From positions 1,922,001 through 1,986,000 of the forward strand of contig NC_018513.1 of NCBI RefSeq assembly GCF_000292915.1: 64,000 bases of DNA. The letters are read 5' to 3'. This document shows positions 44,987 through 55,061 of this stretch, in pieces. The position numbers were made by a program, and so were the translations under genes. This DNA comes from Burkholderia cepacia GG4. Lineage in GTDB: Bacteria > Pseudomonadota > Gammaproteobacteria > Burkholderiales > Burkholderiaceae. The notes under the pieces are model-generated. The model made no database searches. It was not told the origin of the DNA and worked only from the letters and a program-made list of their open reading frames with translations. Position 1 is the first letter of the stretch. Each line of letters starts with the position of its first letter.

Positions 44987-45916
44987 ATGCGACGTGTTCC
45001 GTCCCTGAAGCTGTTGACCGGTTTTGAAGCGGCCGCCCGGCTGGGCAATTTCTCGCGAGCGGCCGACGAGCTGCACCTGTCGCAATCGGCGATCAGCCAT
45101 CAGATCCACCAGCTCGAAGCGCAGCTCGGCCAGCCGCTGTTTCGTCGGTGCGGTCGCGGCGTCGAGCTGACCATCGCCGGCGCAGTCCTGCAGCGCAGCG
45201 TGCAGCGCGCGATGGAGACGCTGCACGGCGGGCTCGATCGCATCGCGACCTATCTGAATCCGGGGCTTGTCGTGCTCGTGTGTCCCGCGCCGTTGCTGCA
45301 TGGCTGGCTGCAGCCGCGCCTGGAGCAACTGCAAGCGTTCCTGCCGGACCTGTGCCCGTTGCTCTCGACCGACGAAACGGCGCGCTATGTCGATGAAATC
45401 GACGTCGACATGACGATCGGCACCCGGCCGATGTTGCAGCCGGGCCTGCTCGACATCCCGTTCATGCGCGACGACTGGGTGACGGTTTGCGCGACACCGC
45501 TGGCGGAGCAGCTCGAACGCGTGCCGCGCGGCGAACACCCGCTGCATGCCGGGCTCATCTGTCTTGAAGCGAGCCTGACCGACGAGCGCATGGCGACGGT
45601 CTTTCGTGAACGGCTGTCGGACTTCCGCATGAACGCGATCTATGACGACCAGCGGCTCGTGCTGGACGCCGTGCTGCGCGGGCGCGGCATCGCGTGCCTG
45701 CCACGGCTCGTCGTGCAAGCCGGCATCGACGAGCGCACGCTGACCATGCTCGCCGACTACCCGCGGCTGCCCGGCACCACGTGGTGGCTGTCGCGCATGG
45801 AAGGCCCGTCGCGCTCGCCGATCGTCGAGCGGATGTTCGAATGGCTGGTCGAACAAGGCAGCCGGTCGAGCGCGCCCGAACCTGCACCCGACCGCGCGCC
45901 GTCACCGCCCGCGTGA
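44987..45916 (+). CDS. LysR-family regulator divergent from the agmatine operon
   Basis: A 309-residue LysR-type regulator of the GcvA-like subgroup. The DNA-binding helix-turn-helix lies in the first 65 residues (LKLLTGFEAAARLGNFSRAADELHLSQSAISHQIHQLE). The effector domain follows (TIGTRPMLQPGLLD..DDWVTVC). ATG at 44987 is chosen; upstream TTG codons in frame could extend it by 11 residues, and no good ribosome-binding site is seen. Position suggests it activates the agu operon, probably in response to agmatine or a product. Confidence 0.87.
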   Translation: MRRVPSLKLLTGFEAAARLGNFSRAADELHLSQSAISHQIHQLEAQLGQPLFRRCGRGVELTIAGAVLQRSVQRAMETLHGGLDRIATYLNPGLVVLVCPAPLLHGWLQPRLEQLQAFLPDLCPLLSTDETARYVDEIDVDMTIGTRPMLQPGLLDIPFMRDDWVTVCATPLAEQLERVPRGEHPLHAGLICLEASLTDERMATVFRERLSDFRMNAIYDDQRLVLDAVLRGRGIACLPRLVVQAGIDERTLTMLADYPRLPGTTWWLSRMEGPSRSPIVERMFEWLVEQGSRSSAPEPAPDRAPSPPA

Positions 45917-45924
45917 TCGCGGAC

Positions 45925-45956
45925 GAAAAAAAACGTCCCGCCAGCAGGCGGGACGT
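45925..45956 (-). terminator. Terminator of kgtP
   Basis: ACGTCCCGCC, loop AGCA, GGCGGGACGT (45933-45956). On the minus strand it is followed by a run of eight T. It also sits just after the convergent LysR gene. Confidence 0.9.
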
Positions 45957-45989
45957 CGTTCATGATGCCGGTGCGCAATGCACCCGCGA

Positions 45990-47294
45990 TCACGGCTCGT
46001 GACGCAGATACCCTTCCTTGCTCGGATCGCGCATCCGCCACGACACGATCAGCGAGATCGCGCACAGCACGGTCACGTACCAGTAGAACGTTTCCTCGCT
46101 GCCGATCGACTTGAACCACAGCGCGACGTACTCGGCCGAGCCGCCGAAGATCGCGTTCGCAACCGCATACGACAGGCCGACGCCCATTGCGCGCACTTCG
46201 GGCGGGAACATCTCGGCCTTGATGAGGCCGCTGATCGACGTGTAGAAGCTGACGATCGCCAGCGCGATCGTGATCAGCACGAACGCGGCCACGGGGCTCG
46301 TCACGGTCTTCAGTGCATGCATCAGCGGCACCGTGCCGATCACCGCGAACGTGCCGAACAGGATCATCGACGTGCGGCGGCCGATCTTGTCGGACAGCGA
46401 GCCGAACACCGGCTGCAGCAGCATGTAGACGAGCAGCGCGACGGTCATCACGTTGCTGGCCGTCTTCGCGTTCATGCCCGCCGTGTTCACCAGGTACTTC
46501 TGCATGTACGTGGTGAACGTGTAGAAGATCAGCGAGCCGCCGGCCGTGAAGCCGACCACCGTGAAGAATGCGCCCTTGTGCTGCCACACGCCGCGGATCG
46601 TGCCGGCGTCCTTCTTGTCGCGCGATGCGCTCGTCGACGTCTCGTCGAGCGATTTGCGCAGGTACAGCGAGATCAGCGCGGCCGCCGCGCCGCAGACGAA
46701 CGGAATGCGCCAGCCCCACGCCTTCAGCTCGTCGTGCGACAGCGCCTGCTGCAGGATCACCAGCACCAGCAGCGCACACAGCTGGCCGCCGATCAGCGTC
46801 ACGTACTGGAACGACGCGAAGAAACCGCGCCGCCCCTTCAGCGCGACCTCGCTCATGTAGGTTGCGCTCGTGCCGTATTCGCCGCCCACCGACAACCCCT
46901 GGAACAGGCGTGCGACCAGCAGCAGCGCCGGCGCCAGCGCGCCGATCTGCGCATAGGTCGGCAGCACCGCGATCACGAGCGAGCCGGCGCACATCATCAG
47001 CACCGAGATCATCATCGCCGCACGGCGGCCGTGACGGTCGGCGATGCGGCCGAACAGCCAGCCGCCGATCGGACGCATCAGGAAGCCGGCTGCGAACACA
47101 CCGGCCGTGTTCAGCAGCTGCGTCGTCGTGTTGCCGCTCGGGAAGAACGCCGGTGCGAAGTACAGCGCGCAGAACGAGTAGATGTAGAAGTCGAACCACT
47201 CGACGAGGTTGCCCGATGAGGCGCCGACGATGGCGAACACGCGCCGCCGGGTGTCATGCGCGGACAGCGCAGCTTGGTCGGTCTGGACGTCCAT
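45990..47294 (-). CDS. kgtP: Alpha-ketoglutarate permease KgtP
   Basis: A 434-residue MFS transporter of the metabolite:H+ symporter family with twelve predicted helices. It is very close to E. coli KgtP as I remember it: [56 protein letters not shown] and [19 protein letters not shown] are all present. It imports 2-oxoglutarate with protons. AAGGAA precedes the ATG. It is a single-gene unit with its own terminator. Confidence 0.93.
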   Translation of the reverse strand: MDVQTDQAALSAHDTRRRVFAIVGASSGNLVEWFDFYIYSFCALYFAPAFFPSGNTTTQLLNTAGVFAAGFLMRPIGGWLFGRIADRHGRRAAMMISVLMMCAGSLVIAVLPTYAQIGALAPALLLVARLFQGLSVGGEYGTSATYMSEVALKGRRGFFASFQYVTLIGGQLCALLVLVILQQALSHDELKAWGWRIPFVCGAAAALISLYLRKSLDETSTSASRDKKDAGTIRGVWQHKGAFFTVVGFTAGGSLIFYTFTTYMQKYLVNTAGMNAKTASNVMTVALLVYMLLQPVFGSLSDKIGRRTSMILFGTFAVIGTVPLMHALKTVTSPVAAFVLITIALAIVSFYTSISGLIKAEMFPPEVRAMGVGLSYAVANAIFGGSAEYVALWFKSIGSEETFYWYVTVLCAISLIVSWRMRDPSKEGYLRHEP

Positions 47295-47475
47295 GGGTTG
47301 GTCTGTTCCTTGTAGTGCTTTCTGGGCGAGACGGCTGGGGGGCCGCCGCGTGGGATCGCGCGTGGCACCGGTTCCGGAGCACGGCGCTACGGGATTTTAG
47401 CGAAATGTAAAGTAACAGGCTTTCCGGGTTCGTCCGGATGTAGAAAAATTTTCTCCGGCCACGCGTTCGTCATAT

Positions 47476-47501
47476 GAAAACGCCAGCCGCGAGGCTGGCG
47501 T
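47476..47501 (-). terminator. Terminator after spoVR
   Basis: ACGCCAGCC, loop GCGA, GGCTGGCGT (47480-47501), followed on the minus strand by TTT and then CATATG. It lies 28 bp after the spoVR stop and closes the prkA-yeaH-spoVR unit. Confidence 0.8.
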
Positions 47502-47528
47502 CCGATGCAAGCTATTTGCGGGCGATGC

Positions 47529-49052
47529 TCAAACCCGCACCGCCGGCGGCACGTAGCGGCACTCGTAGCGCTTGCGCACGGTACCGGCCTCGTCGACGCT
47601 TTCGAGGAACACGTCGAACTGCCAGAGCCGCGCCATGTGTTTGAGCACCTCCTCGCTGTCGTTCGACAGATGGCGGTTGTCGGTCATGAAGTGGCGCAGC
47701 GTGAGGCTGCGATCACCGCGCGTGTTCACCGCCCACACCTGGATGTTCGGCTCGCGATGATGGATGTCGTACTGCCGAGACAGCGCCTGCCGGACATACT
47801 GGTAGCCGGATTCGTCGTGAATCGCCGACACCTCGAGCGAATCGCGCATGTCGTCGTCGAGCACCGAGAACAGCCGCATCTCGCGGATCAGGTTCGGCGA
47901 CAGGTACTGCGCGATGAAGCTCTCGTCCTTGAAGTTGCGCATCGCGTAGTGCATCGCCGGCAGCCACGGGGTGCCCGCGATCTCGGGAAACCACTTGTAG
48001 TCCTCTTCCGTCGGCGCTTCGCAGATCCGCCGGATGTCGCTCATCATCGAGAAGCCGAGCGCATACGGATTGATCCCGCTGTAGTACGGCTTCGTGACGG
48101 GCGGCTGGTAGACCACGTTGCTGTGCGAATGCAGGAACTCCATCATGAAGCCGTCTTCCAGCTTGCCCTGGTTGTACAGCGTATTCAGCAACGTGTAGTG
48201 CCAGAACGTCGCCCAGCCTTCGTTCATCACCTGCGTCTGCCGCTGCGGATAGAAATACTGGCCGATCTTGCGCACGATGCGGATCACTTCCCGTTCCCAC
48301 GGCTCGAGCAGCGGCGCGTTCTTCTCCGCGAAATACAGCAGGTTCTCCTGCGGTTCCGGCGGATAGCGGCCTTCCTGTTCCTCCATCAGCTCGGGTTTCT
48401 TGCCCGGCAGTGTGCGCCACAGTTCATTCACCTGCGACTGCAGATACGCCTCGCGTTCGCGCCGCAGCGCGGCCTCCTTCGACAGCGACGGCTTCTGCGG
48501 CCGCTTGTAGCGGTCGACGCCGTAGTTCATCAGCGCATGGCACGAATCGAGCAGTTCCTCGACGCGATCGAGGCCGTAGCGCTCCTCGCATTCGGCGACG
48601 TAGTTCTTCGCATACACGAGATAGTCGATGATCGCGTGCGCGTCGGTCCACAGCCGGAACAGGTAGTTACCCTTGAAGAAGGAGTTGTGTCCGTACGCCG
48701 CGTGCGCGATGACGAGCGCCTGCATCGTCATCGTGTTCTCTTCCATCAGATACGCGATGCACGGATTCGAGTTGATGACGATTTCGTACGCGAGGCCCAT
48801 CTGACCGCGGCGATAGCTCTTCTCGGTCGCGAGGAAATGCTTGCCGAACGACCAGTGGCGATAGTTGACCGGCATCCCGACCGACGCGTACGCATCCATC
48901 ATCTGCTCGGCGCTGATTAGTTCGAGCTGGATCGGATAGATGTCGAGCTCGTATTGCTCGGCGACCTGCGAGATGTGCGTGTCGTATTCCTCGAGCAGTT
49001 CGAACGTCCAGTCGGACGGGCACGGCAGCGGCTTGCGTTCGGCAACGTTCAT
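47529..49052 (-). CDS. spoVR: SpoVR/YcgB family protein
   Basis: A 507-residue protein with the length and conserved blocks of E. coli YcgB: WTFELLEEYDTHISQVA, EQMMDAYASVGMPVNYRHWS, YEIVINSNPCIAYLMEEN, LLDSCHALMNYGVDRYKRPQK, QVMNEGWATFWHY and FSVLDDDMRDSLEVSAIH. I prefer ATG at 49052 (MNVAERKPLPC), because AAGGAA lies close upstream and the length fits. An ATG at 49208 overlaps the yeaH stop as ATGA and would add 52 low-complexity residues. The biochemical function is unknown. It belongs with prkA and yeaH, a set linked to stationary-phase and stress responses in enterobacteria. Confidence 0.9.
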   Translation of the reverse strand: MNVAERKPLPCPSDWTFELLEEYDTHISQVAEQYELDIYPIQLELISAEQMMDAYASVGMPVNYRHWSFGKHFLATEKSYRRGQMGLAYEIVINSNPCIAYLMEENTMTMQALVIAHAAYGHNSFFKGNYLFRLWTDAHAIIDYLVYAKNYVAECEERYGLDRVEELLDSCHALMNYGVDRYKRPQKPSLSKEAALRREREAYLQSQVNELWRTLPGKKPELMEEQEGRYPPEPQENLLYFAEKNAPLLEPWEREVIRIVRKIGQYFYPQRQTQVMNEGWATFWHYTLLNTLYNQGKLEDGFMMEFLHSHSNVVYQPPVTKPYYSGINPYALGFSMMSDIRRICEAPTEEDYKWFPEIAGTPWLPAMHYAMRNFKDESFIAQYLSPNLIREMRLFSVLDDDMRDSLEVSAIHDESGYQYVRQALSRQYDIHHREPNIQVWAVNTRGDRSLTLRHFMTDNRHLSNDSEEVLKHMARLWQFDVFLESVDEAGTVRKRYECRYVPPAVRV

Positions 49053-49204
49053 ACGCGCTTCCTTTTGCCCGGCACCGGGCAAGTCGGCGGCCGGCGCCGG
49101 CGGTTCGGCCCGACCGCTTTGCTGCGATGCGGCAGGGCCGGCCGTGTCGTCGCCGGAAGGGCGCGGCGCGTAGCCGCGCGACTCGTTGTGCAGATGGCGG
49201 GTCG

Positions 49205-50473
49205 TCATGACATTTCCACCTGCTTTTCGAACAATTCGCGAAACACCGGGTAAATGTCGGCAGCCGATTCGACTTTCTTCATCGCGAGATGCGGTTGCGA
49301 CAACGCGAGCTGCGCGTACTCCAGCCACAGGTTCTGCTCTTCCGGTGCGACCTGGATATACGCGAAGTAACGCGTCTTGGTGAGGATATCCTCTTCCAGC
49401 ATTTTGCGACACTTCGGCGAATCGTCGGTCCAGTTGTCGCCGTCGGACGCCTGCGCGCCGTAGATGTTCCACTCGGTCGGCGAGTAGCGCTCGTTCATCA
49501 CCTTGCGCATCAGCTCGAGCGCGCTCGATACCACCGTGCCGCCGCTTTCGGTCGAATGGAAGAAGGTGTCCTCGTCGACTTCCTCGGCGCGCGTATGGTG
49601 GCGGATGAACACGACCTCGATGCGCTCGTAGTTGCGCTTGAGGAACAGGTACAAGAGGATGAAGAAGCGTTTCGCGAGATCCTTGCGCTGCTCGTCCATC
49701 GAACCCGACACGTCCATCAGGCAGAACATCACGGCCTGGCTCGACGGCTGCGGCTGCTTCACGCGGTTGATGTAGCGCAAATCGAACGGATCGATGAACG
49801 GAATCCGCCAGATGCGCCCCTTCAGGTGATGGATCTCGGCCTCGAGCGTCGCGATTTCCGCGCGACGGTCTTCCGGATCGCTCTTCATTGCCTCGAGCCG
49901 GGCCTCGAGCTCGCGCAGTTCGTTGACGAGCGGCGAGCCGAGCGCGATGCGCCGGCCGAGCGCGCTGCGCAGCGAACGGACGACGTCGATGTTGTTCGGC
50001 GTGCCTTCCGCCGACCAGCCCGCGCGCACGTTCTTCCAGCTCGGCACCGTGAGCAGGTGCGTCTTCACGAGGCGCGGCAGTTCGAGATCGTCGAAGAAGT
50101 ACTGCATGAATTCGTCGCGGGACAGCTCGAACACGAAGTCGTCCTGCCCTTCGCCCTCGTTGCTCGCCTGACTGCCGCCGCCGCCCGATCCGCCCTGCGG
50201 ACGCGGAATCTTGTCGCCGCGCACGTAGTCCTCGTTGCCCGGGTGCACGTATTCACGACGCCCGCCCGGCCCGTGCCGGAAATTCGGCTCCGCGATGTCC
50301 TTGCGGGGGATCGTGATGCTTTGCGTGCTCTGGATATCCTTGATGCTACGGTCGCGCACCGCGTCGGACACGGCACGACGAATGTAGTTCTTGACGCGAC
50401 GCAGAAAGCGTTCGCGGTTGGCGATGCTCTTGTTCTTGCCGGCCAGCCTGCGGTCGATGATTTGATGAAGCAC
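49205..50473 (-). CDS. yeaH: YeaH family (DUF444) von Willebrand A protein
   Basis: A 422-residue protein of the YeaH/YhbH family. The start is GTG at 50473 (LHQIIDRRLAGKNKSIANRERF), with GGGAG upstream. The C-terminal half is a vWA domain with an intact metal site DVSGSMD (Asp254, Ser256, Ser258). A Gly/Ser-rich linker is near 90-105. It is found with PrkA kinase and SpoVR across many bacteria and probably works with PrkA as a partner or scaffold. It lies 125 bp after prkA. Confidence 0.92.
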   Translation of the reverse strand: MLHQIIDRRLAGKNKSIANRERFLRRVKNYIRRAVSDAVRDRSIKDIQSTQSITIPRKDIAEPNFRHGPGGRREYVHPGNEDYVRGDKIPRPQGGSGGGGSQASNEGEGQDDFVFELSRDEFMQYFFDDLELPRLVKTHLLTVPSWKNVRAGWSAEGTPNNIDVVRSLRSALGRRIALGSPLVNELRELEARLEAMKSDPEDRRAEIATLEAEIHHLKGRIWRIPFIDPFDLRYINRVKQPQPSSQAVMFCLMDVSGSMDEQRKDLAKRFFILLYLFLKRNYERIEVVFIRHHTRAEEVDEDTFFHSTESGGTVVSSALELMRKVMNERYSPTEWNIYGAQASDGDNWTDDSPKCRKMLEEDILTKTRYFAYIQVAPEEQNLWLEYAQLALSQPHLAMKKVESAADIYPVFRELFEKQVEMS

Positions 50474-50598
50474 TCCCGGTCTCCCGCTCGAAAGTCGATC
50501 TGCCGGGGCACTCGCCGCGCATGCCGTCTGCCGTCATGCGGGCGGCGCCTCTGAAGGCGCCCGCGCGGACGAACCGCACGGGCGCGGTACCGCGCGCG

Positions 50599-52521
50599 TC
50601 ATGACGACTTGCGCACGCGCAGGTACCAGTCGCAAAGCAGCCTCACCTGCTTCGGCGTATAGCCCTTCGCGACCATCCGGTTCACAAAGTCCTCATGCTT
50701 GCGCTGCTCCTCCGCCGATCCCTTCGCGTTGAACGAAATGACCGGCAACAGTTCCTCGGTATTCGAGAACATCTTCTTCTCGATCACGACGCGCAACTTC
50801 TCGTAGCTCGTCCAGACCGGGTTCTTGCCGGCGTTGGCCGCCCGCGCTCGCAACACGAAGTTCACGATTTCGTTGCGGTAATCCTTCGGATTGCTGATCC
50901 CGGCCGGCTTCTCGATCTTCTCCAGCTCCGCGTTCAGCGCGGCGCGGTCGAAGCTCTCGCCCGTGTCGTGATCGCGGAATTCCTGATCCTGGATCCAGAA
51001 ATCCGCATACGTGACGTAGCGGTCGAAGATGTTCTGCCCGTACTCCGAATACGACTCGAGGTAGGCCGTCTGGATCTCCTTGCCGATGAACTCGGCGTAG
51101 CGCGACGCGAGCACGTCCTTCACGAACGACAGGTACTTCTGTTCGGTCTCCGGCGGGAACTGCTCGCGTTCGATCTGCTGTTCGAGCACGTACATCAGAT
51201 GCACGGGGTTGGCCGCGACCTCGCTCGAATCGAAGTTGAACACGCGCGACAGGATCTTGAACGCGAAGCGTGTCGACACGCCCGTCATCCCTTCGTCCAC
51301 GCCCGCGTAGTCGCGATACTCCTGATACGACTTCGCCTTCGGATCGGTGTCCTTCAGGTTTTCGCCGTCATACACCTGCATCTTCGAGAACAGGCTCGAG
51401 TTCTCCGGCTCGTGCAGGCGCGACAGCACCGAGAACTGGGACATCATCTTCAGCGTGCCCGGCGCGCACACGGCTTCGGCCAGCGACGAATTGCGGATCA
51501 GCTTCTCGTAGATCTTCGACTCTTCCGACACGCGCAGGCAGTACGGCACCTTCACGACGAAGATCCGGTCGAGCAGCGCCTCGTTGTTGCGGTTGTTGCG
51601 GAACGCCTTCCACTCGGACTCGTTCGAGTGCGCGAGGATAACCCCGTCGAACGGAATCGCGCCGAAACCTTCGGTACCCTTGAAGTTGCCTTCCTGCGTC
51701 GCGGTCAGCAGCGGGTGCAGCACCTTGATCGGCGCCTTGAACATTTCGACGAATTCGAGCAGGCCCTGGTTCGCGAGGCACAGGCCGCCCGAGTAGCTGT
51801 ATGCATCGGCATCGTCCTGCGCATACTGCTCGAGCTTGCGAATATCGACCTTGCCGACGAGCGACGAGATGTCCTGGTTGTTCTCGTCACCCGGTTCCGT
51901 CTTGGCGATGCCGATCTGCCGCAGGATCGACGGAAAGCGGCGTACCACGCGGAACTGGCGGATGTCGCCGTTGTATTCGTGCAGGCGCTTGACGGCCCAC
52001 GGACTCAGGATGCTCTTCAGGTAGCGGCGCGGAATGCCGTATTGCTCTTCGAGGATCGGGCCGTCCTCGTCGTAGTCGAACAGCCCGAGCGGCGATTCGT
52101 TGACGGGCGAACCCTTCAGCGAATAGAACGGCACGCGCTCCATCAGTTGCTTCAGGCGCTCGGCGATCGACGACTTGCCGCCGCCCACCGGGCCGAGCAG
52201 GTAGAGGATTTGCTTCTTCTCTTCAAGCCCTTGCGCAGCGTGGCGGAAGTACGCGACCACCTGCTCGATCACCTCCTCCATTCCGTAGAACTCACGGAAC
52301 GCGGGATAGACCTTGATAACCTTGTTCGCGAAGATCCGCGACAGGCGCGGGTCGATGCGGGTATCGATTTGTTCGGGTTCCCCGATTGCAGCCAGCATGC
52401 GTTCGCCTGCCGTGGCATACGCTGACGGATCGTTCTTGCAGAGCGCGAGGTACTCCTCCAGCGAGAACTCTTCCTCTCGCGTTTTTTCGAAGCGGTTCGC
52501 GAAGCTGCTGTAAATATCCAT
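50599..52521 (-). CDS. prkA: PrkA/YeaG serine protein kinase
   Basis: A 640-residue cytoplasmic protein of the PrkA family, an AAA+-like ATPase domain joined to a kinase-like C-terminus. The ATG at 52521 has GGAGG 5 nt upstream. Walker A is GPVGGGKSS (110-118). Also seen are the PrkA blocks LGLFDYDEDGPILEEQYGIPRR, VFNFDSSEVAANPVHLMYVLE and ISNPKDYRNEIVNFVLRARA (fragments). In E. coli YeaG acts with YeaH in adaptation to nitrogen starvation. It is the first gene of the three-gene unit. Confidence 0.94.
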   Translation of the reverse strand: MDIYSSFANRFEKTREEEFSLEEYLALCKNDPSAYATAGERMLAAIGEPEQIDTRIDPRLSRIFANKVIKVYPAFREFYGMEEVIEQVVAYFRHAAQGLEEKKQILYLLGPVGGGKSSIAERLKQLMERVPFYSLKGSPVNESPLGLFDYDEDGPILEEQYGIPRRYLKSILSPWAVKRLHEYNGDIRQFRVVRRFPSILRQIGIAKTEPGDENNQDISSLVGKVDIRKLEQYAQDDADAYSYSGGLCLANQGLLEFVEMFKAPIKVLHPLLTATQEGNFKGTEGFGAIPFDGVILAHSNESEWKAFRNNRNNEALLDRIFVVKVPYCLRVSEESKIYEKLIRNSSLAEAVCAPGTLKMMSQFSVLSRLHEPENSSLFSKMQVYDGENLKDTDPKAKSYQEYRDYAGVDEGMTGVSTRFAFKILSRVFNFDSSEVAANPVHLMYVLEQQIEREQFPPETEQKYLSFVKDVLASRYAEFIGKEIQTAYLESYSEYGQNIFDRYVTYADFWIQDQEFRDHDTGESFDRAALNAELEKIEKPAGISNPKDYRNEIVNFVLRARAANAGKNPVWTSYEKLRVVIEKKMFSNTEELLPVISFNAKGSAEEQRKHEDFVNRMVAKGYTPKQVRLLCDWYLRVRKSS

Positions 52522-52967
52522 GCTACCTCCCTCGCCTGAGTCTGAAGACGTGCTTGCCTTCGTATGACTGCGCAGAAGCAAGCGCGTTCGAATTCATCCT
52601 AAACCCTTTCTTATTTTTTTTCACGAACTCTTCGTATGAAGTTCGTCATTCTCGACAACACCGCTTGGACAACACATTTCGACGCTTTACAATCGGTGTC
52701 CCGAGTCGCAGAAACTGCATCCGCAGCATCTCGTCGAGCATCGGAACGTCTCGTGCGTTGGACACCTCCGTCGTCGTCGCTTCGCTCTCCACTCTCCCCT
52801 TCATCCCTATACGTTCGAGCAGTCGTTTACGACGACACGTGACGTGCGCCGTTACAAATTTTTTTCGCATCCTTCCGGAGATACCCGTAGCGCGGCAGCG
52901 GACACTGCGACGCGCGGCGACCTGCAAACGTTCACGCGCGCTGTCACATTCCATCGTCACCGAAACA
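52522..52967. promoter_or_regulatory. prkA upstream region without a gene
   Basis: About 445 bp. The part next to prkA is AT-rich and pyrimidine-rich. It holds an inverted repeat ACGAACT / AGTTCGT (52624-52647) and two copies of TTCGTATGA (near 52560 and 52631). I found no clear sigma-54 or sigma-70 promoter. Short frames in the right half lack start signals. Confidence 0.45.
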
Positions 52968-52994
52968 ACGACGCCCGCATGTCGCGGGCGTCGT
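52968..52994 (-). terminator. Stem-loop after the chemoreceptor gene
   Basis: ACGACGCCCGC, 5 nt, GCGGGCGTCGT. On the minus strand it is followed by TGTTTCGG. It lies 38 bp after the chemoreceptor stop. Confidence 0.7.
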
Positions 52995-53031
52995 GGTCAC
53001 CAAATGGGGATAGATGCGCGGCGCGCGCGAA

Positions 53032-54786
53032 TCAGAAGGTCTCCCAGTCGTCGCCGCCGGCAGTCGCGGCAACCGCTGCCGCTGCGGGCGCAGCCGATGC
53101 GGCCGCCGGCCTGCGCGCCGGTGCCGCCGTCGCCACGCGCGTCGGCGGTGCGTCGCGATCGTCGCTCGCCGCGGCCGGCGCGGGCACCGCGCGCGGCGTG
53201 TGACGCACCGTGCCTGCGGCGGCCACCGGCCGTGCGGCTTCGTCGTCGATCCGGAACACCGACGCCGTTTCGCGCAGGCGTGCGGCCTGTTCGTCGAGCG
53301 ATTGCGCGGCGGCGGCCGCCTCCTCGACGAGCGCCGCGTTCTGCTGCGTGACCTCGTCCATCTGCGCGACCGCGCGCGCGACCTGGTCGATCCCGCCGCT
53401 CTGCTCCTCGGACGCCGCCGCGATTTCGCCCATGATGTCCGTGACGCGCTGCACCGCACCGATCACGTCGCTCATCGTGCGACCGGCTTCGTGGACCAGC
53501 GTCGAACCCGTCCGGATGCGCTGCACCGACGCGTCGATCAGCGCCTTGATCTCCTTGGCCGCGCTTGACGAACGCTGCGCGAGGCTGCGCACCTCGCCCG
53601 CGACGACCGCGAAGCCGCGCCCTTCCTCGCCGGCTCGCGCGGCTTCGACGGCCGCATTCAGCGCGAGAATGTTGGTCTGGAACGCGATTCCTTCGATGAT
53701 CGCGATGATGTCCGCGATCTTCGCGGAGCTGTCGTTGATCTCGCCCATCGTGCCGACCACCTGGCCGACCACCGTATTGCCCTTGTTTGCAATCTCCGAC
53801 GCGTTCGCGGCCAGCGAGCTTGCCTGCCGCGCATTGTCCGCGTTCTGCTTCACGGTGCCGGTCAGTTGTTCCATGCTCGAGGCGGTCTCCTGCAGCGCGG
53901 ACGCCTGCTCTTCCGTACGCGACGACAGGTCGATGTTGCCGGCGGCGATCTGCCGGGCCGCGGTCGCGATCGACTCGCTGCCGCCGCGCACGGCGCGCAC
54001 CGTGTCGACCAGCCCGCGCTGCATCTTCGCGAGACCGTCGAGAAGCTGGCCCATTTCGTCGCGCCGATGCACGACGATCGAGCGGCGCAGGTCGCCCGCG
54101 GCGATCGCGTCGAAATGGGCGAGCGCGTCCGCGAGCGGACGGCCGATCGCACGGCTCAGCGTCAGCCACGACAGCAGCGCGGCGACGAAACCGGCCGCCA
54201 GCACGACGATCGACAGCACCCGCAGCGTTTCGTACACCGATTCCGCATGATCGAAGCTCGTTTGCGCGTCGCTGAACTGGAAATTGCGCAGCGCCTCGCT
54301 CGCCGTCGCGAGGTCGTTGTACAGCACCTGCAGTTGCTTCGCGCCATCGCCGATCCGGTCGTGATCGCCAGACGCGACGATGCCGCCGAACGCGTCGCAA
54401 CTGCGCTGCAGCGCCTGCCGCCTTGCGGCGACGTCCTGCGCGAGCCGGTCTTCCTCCGCGCCGCGCGGCAGCGCAAGGTACTTTTGCCACCACGCGTCGG
54501 ACTGCGTGCGCATCGCGCGGCTACGCTCGACCGCGGCGGCGGAGTCGGGCGTGCCGGCCAGCAGCGCGGCCCGATCGAGCGCGAGGCGCTCGCGCGCCGC
54601 ATACATTTCCGCAACCGCCACATCGACCGCGCTCGGCATCTGGTTCGTGAAAATATCGCGCGTCGCCTCGTTCGAGCGCGTCATCCCGTACAGGCCGAGC
54701 ACGCCGATCACACCCAGCAGCACCGCGAGAAACGCCATCGTCAAACCGATGCGCGCACGTATCGTCAGGTTTCCGATCACCATCAT
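53032..54786 (-). CDS. Methyl-accepting chemotaxis protein
   Basis: A 584-residue chemoreceptor. It has one membrane helix near 10-33, a four-helix-type periplasmic domain (about 35-185), a second helix near 187-207, a HAMP domain, and the signalling coiled coil. The hairpin tip is intact: [26 protein letters not shown] (read in two parts). The tail is Ala/Pro-rich and ends DWETF, the pentapeptide that tethers the methyltransferase CheR in Tar-like receptors. The ligand is unknown. The start could be either of two adjacent ATGs after AGGAAGG. It is a single gene with a possible flagellar-sigma promoter. Confidence 0.94.
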   Translation of the reverse strand: MMVIGNLTIRARIGLTMAFLAVLLGVIGVLGLYGMTRSNEATRDIFTNQMPSAVDVAVAEMYAARERLALDRAALLAGTPDSAAAVERSRAMRTQSDAWWQKYLALPRGAEEDRLAQDVAARRQALQRSCDAFGGIVASGDHDRIGDGAKQLQVLYNDLATASEALRNFQFSDAQTSFDHAESVYETLRVLSIVVLAAGFVAALLSWLTLSRAIGRPLADALAHFDAIAAGDLRRSIVVHRRDEMGQLLDGLAKMQRGLVDTVRAVRGGSESIATAARQIAAGNIDLSSRTEEQASALQETASSMEQLTGTVKQNADNARQASSLAANASEIANKGNTVVGQVVGTMGEINDSSAKIADIIAIIEGIAFQTNILALNAAVEAARAGEEGRGFAVVAGEVRSLAQRSSSAAKEIKALIDASVQRIRTGSTLVHEAGRTMSDVIGAVQRVTDIMGEIAAASEEQSGGIDQVARAVAQMDEVTQQNAALVEEAAAAAQSLDEQAARLRETASVFRIDDEAARPVAAAGTVRHTPRAVPAPAAASDDRDAPPTRVATAAPARRPAAASAAPAAAAVAATAGGDDWETF

Positions 54787-54896
54787 CCTTCCTGTGTTGC
54801 GTCGTCATGGACGGGCCGGGCCCGTTTTTCGAAACAGTGTTTCGCCCCGATGCATTTACGACCGCACGCCGCACAACTTGATGGTAATGACGTCAA

Positions 54897-54923
54897 TTTT
54901 CGGTTCAATCCATCCGTTTATTA
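54897..54923 (-). promoter_or_regulatory. Possible sigma-28 promoter of the chemoreceptor gene
   Basis: Minus-strand TAAT, 15 nt, ACCGAAAA, against the flagellar consensus TAAA-N15-GCCGATAA (3 of 4 and 6 of 8 matches). It is about 110 nt upstream of the start. The match is fair, so this is tentative. Confidence 0.35.
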
Positions 54924-55061
54924 CAGATGGATAAATAATGGGCGCGAAACATCGCGGCCCGTGCCATGCAATGACCGAGCGTTTGTCGGGTTCGGGCCGA
55001 TCGGGAAGGGATGGCCGGCCGCCTGCTGCCGCGGGCGCCGGCCGCGATGCGCGATCCAGCC

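Noticed and set aside
47529..52521. SpoVR and PrkA as signs of sporulation
   Set aside because: These families are widespread in non-sporulating proteobacteria, and no other sporulation gene is present.
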